Made by a program: the position numbers and the translations under genes. The notes beneath the pieces were generated by a model. It was given only the letters and a program-made list of their open reading frames with translations. It searched no databases and was not told where the DNA came from. Shown one piece after another: positions 61,293 through 64,000 of a stretch of 64,000 bases of DNA. Each line of letters begins with the position of its first letter. Within the stretch, counting starts at the first letter, position 1. Origin of the DNA: Pampus argenteus (Eukaryota > Chordata > Actinopteri > Scombriformes > Stromateidae); NCBI GenBank assembly GCA_036937835.1, contig CM072879.1:15803001-15867000 (forward strand), in the 5' to 3' direction.

Positions 61293-61526
61293 GTTAAATA
61301 GTTAAAATGAAAGTTGTTTATTCTTCTACTGGAGATTACAAATGTTGTTTTTCACAATTGTTTACACATGTTTCCTGATTTTTTTTTTTTTCTCAGAACA
61401 CAAAACCACAAACACAAAATGCAAAACAAATCTCTTGCAAAAGCAAACCCGGCATTCAACACTGTTTTATCTCTTTCCAAAATGTTCTTTATGCCTGGAG
61501 AAGGTCATGTGTTTGTCACGTTTGTG

Positions 61527-61546
61527 TGTGTGTGTGTGTGTGTGTA
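61527..61546. repeat. (GT)n microsatellite
   Basis: Short GT run in an angpt1 intron. Confidence 0.85.
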
Positions 61547-62710
61547 TCTGTCCCCAGCTAATCTCAAAGTAGGGCGTTTATTTATTTATTTTTTTTGTGC
61601 ACATTGATGATTGTATGCTCAAGCACGCCCCATGATTGCAGTGATTCACAATTATCGAAAAACCTCTTTTACGGCTACGACACAGCGAGGCATTTCCGGT
61701 GTTACCGGCTACGCTAAAAACAAATCTGAAAAAAAAAGTTTGGTCTCATCTTTCATCGTAGCATCTGCAGATTAATTTCATACCTGATATGTTATAATCC
61801 ACTAAAACTAGGCACGATACAAGATGAATAAAAACCACATTTTGTAAGGGAGCCTGGAGGGACAATTCAGTGAGATTCAACTCCTCCTAGAAAATATTTT
61901 TGACCTCATAAATAGTTTGACAAACTCTCCACTTACTAGCCTTTTCTGGAGCTTTCGACCATGCTGCAGTTTTTCATCAGCAGATGGAGTTTGCTCAGTT
62001 GGACATTAGCTCAATAGCTGTTATTATTTTATCAATCCCCAACAACAACTGAGCAAAATAAAGACTATGTTATATTGTTGAAAGCTCTGGAAAAAGTGAG
62101 TAAGTGAGCCTTGAGTTGAGATTAGTTGTCAAAAAATGTGTTTAGTATTTTTTATATATATATTTTTTGTTTTGTTTTTCCTACATTTGAGTTTGACTCG
62201 AGGATGAAGTTATATAATCAGTTTTTTTGTTGGATGGGGGAAAAAAAAATCACATTTGAATAAAGATCAAGATTAAATACACAACACAGTTAGTTTCTAA
62301 CACGTCCTGCTGCTGATTCTTTCTTCCTGATCTACAACAATGCTGCAGCCTGTAGCTTTGACGCTTCATCTCCTTATAATTGGAAACTAAGCCACCTGAA
62401 GCTTGCAGGGATGGGGTTCAAGCAAACATAACTGGAGGTATCTAAGATTATCTCAGTGTGAGTCTTGGAAAATAAGAGGGGATACTGTGTTTTGGAACCC
62501 AAATCTCTGCCAATTTCTCAAATCCCCCCATGAAAAACATCTAAACGAGATCTATCTGATTCCACATGGAAATCAGGATATTACCATATGGAGAAATCAC
62601 TGGATTTAGGCACTTGGCTTTCCGAACAAGGAAGGATATTGAATAAATATGTAATGGCTCATTCAATAAATAAACATGCAAGTCTTTTCTTCCAGCTGGA
62701 AGGCTTTGAA

Positions 62711-62733
62711 CATCCATCCATCCATCCATCCAC
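62711..62733. repeat. (CCAT)n microsatellite
   Basis: About five CATC/CCAT units. Confidence 0.8.
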
Positions 62734-62982
62734 CCATCTCAACCTGTGTCTGCATGTTCCTATCTTGGAGAATTTTGGAAAATGACGGTTCTCTTTGGTG
62801 CCGAGGTTACTGAAAGGTCCAGGCTCTACTATTAAAACATGATAATGTACATTTAGTCTGAGGCTGCCAGATTAAGTGGGCCTCTAGTCCAGTTTCAGTA
62901 AAACTTCTGCTGGAGGTCAGCCAGCATTCATTATGTTTACATGCACTTACTGTGAGGAAGTCTGCTGTCCAAACTATTTTAT

Positions 62983-62983
62983 G

Positions 62984-63010
<27 letters not shown>
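62983..63010. repeat. Poly-A run
   Basis: About 28 consecutive A residues; could be a retroposon tail but no body is recognisable to its left. Confidence 0.8.
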
Positions 63011-63014
<4 letters not shown>

Positions 63015-64000
63015 CCATTATTATAAAATGTTTATGCAGACAATGCTGACTTTGAGGTTTGTTACTGGATATACGATACTCACCACAGTGTTGTATATGC
63101 ATTTGGTCTTTCTTGGCTAAGAGGCGCAACAATTATTGTTAGTCTTTGTCATAAAATACCTCAGAAAAAAAAAAAGCTAACCTAAAAGTAGAAAGCGTTA
63201 TATTATTCTGTTATTTCAAGATCATTAATCACACTTTATTTGCAGAAAACTGTTTTTCTAAACTTGCATTGTGTATCACTTTGTTGTGTTTGTGGCTCTG
63301 TCTTTTTTTTGGTTACATCCTTTTGTTTTGTGTAATGTGCAATTTTCTTCATACTCTGCCTCAGCACAATACACTATTGTTTTCTAGCTCTTTTATGTGC
63401 ATTTTCTGTAATGCTTCCTGTCTCATACAGGTCAACATTTATTGGTCTTTTCTATTCATATTAATGTTCAGCACAAAGCACATTTTTCTGCAATAAAGAA
63501 ACTTTGACAAATGAGAGTAATTAAGTGAATGTGTTGATATGATGGGTATCGTTACAACAATATTTGCAGGTCATCAAATTATATTTGATTTTTTTTTGTT
63601 TTTTTCTGCAACCCATGTTGTGTCACAGCAACCAAATTAGCTATGATGATAGGAGGACCTTTTATGTTGTTTATAAGACAGCAACCTCTGCAATTATGGT
63701 GACCCGAGTCACAATGAGCAAAAAGAGCTCATTTCAAAACATTATGACGTTGTGGTTCAGTGGGAACTTATAGATGAAGTCAAGCCAGATTTATCCCTCA
63801 AAGTATTGTCAACAGGATTTCTATGTTCACATTAAAACAACACTGCTGATTTCAGCTTACACTGTGCAGACATAGCCGGTGTAGATGTATTCCTTTATTT
63901 GGCTGCCGTTGCATTAATGCAGCTTTCTGGATCTGTTCCTGCAATAAGCACCACTTTTAAAGAATATTTTTCCTGTGAGTTCAGAAAGATCAATGGATGG

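Larger units (their letters stand above)
56830..64000 (-). other. angpt1: angpt1 intron upstream of the penultimate exon (continues past the edge)
   Basis: More than 7 kb without a recognisable fibrinogen-domain exon. Contains a SINE (61026-61292), poly-A/T runs (59761-59780, 62983-63010), a CCAT repeat (62711-62733) and a POU-octamer-containing block at 59020-59240 that looks like a candidate conserved element. Confidence 0.7.

Overview
The window is vertebrate nuclear DNA, almost certainly from a ray-finned (teleost) fish. The sequence shows spliced genes with GT-AG introns, many CA/TG microsatellites, and degenerate copies of dispersed repeats of teleost type (a tRNA-derived SINE, a hAT-like MITE, a TTAA-flanked MITE). 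The four recognisable genes are orthologues of vertebrate SAMD12, ZG16, ABRA (STARS) and ANGPT1. All four lie on the minus strand, so transcription runs right to left. Most of the 64 kb is intron or intergenic DNA, and most open frames in it look like chance.

Layout in window coordinates. 8624-36946: samd12, a SAM-domain adaptor, with its first four coding exons (36934-36946, 24730-24938, 17728-17857, 8624-8764). Its last exon(s) were not found and probably lie left of position 1. A ZNF143/THAP11-type promoter element sits about 150 bp upstream of the start codon. 39405-40520: zg16-like, a complete small secreted jacalin-fold lectin of 167 aa, with two 5' noncoding exons and a TATA box. 41455-41765: a decayed tandem copy of its last exon. 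43203-44786: abra, complete, two exons, 422 aa, an actin-binding activator of Rho/SRF signalling in striated muscle. 54092-56829: the last two coding exons of angpt1, encoding the C-terminal half of the fibrinogen-like, Tie2-binding domain; the rest of the gene lies beyond the right edge.

The genes do not form a pathway. Human ABRA and ANGPT1 are neighbours in the same relative orientation, so that pair is an old linkage. SAMD12 is some distance away on the same human chromosome arm and ZG16 is on another chromosome, so this fish block combines an ancestral pair with rearranged neighbours. Several CTCF-like motifs occur around 22-25 kb and 46-50 kb. Two form divergent pairs and one pair is convergent, enclosing the samd12 promoter, zg16 and abra.

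I found no CRISPR array, tRNA or rRNA gene, intact transposase or viral gene, and no previously undescribed system. The observations most worth a second look are the zg16 pseudogene and the unusual sugar-binding loop of the intact copy, the CTCF-like arrangement, a long GGAA/GGAAA tract in the samd12 intron whose human counterpart carries the pathogenic pentanucleotide expansion, and a few homeodomain/POU-rich noncoding blocks.
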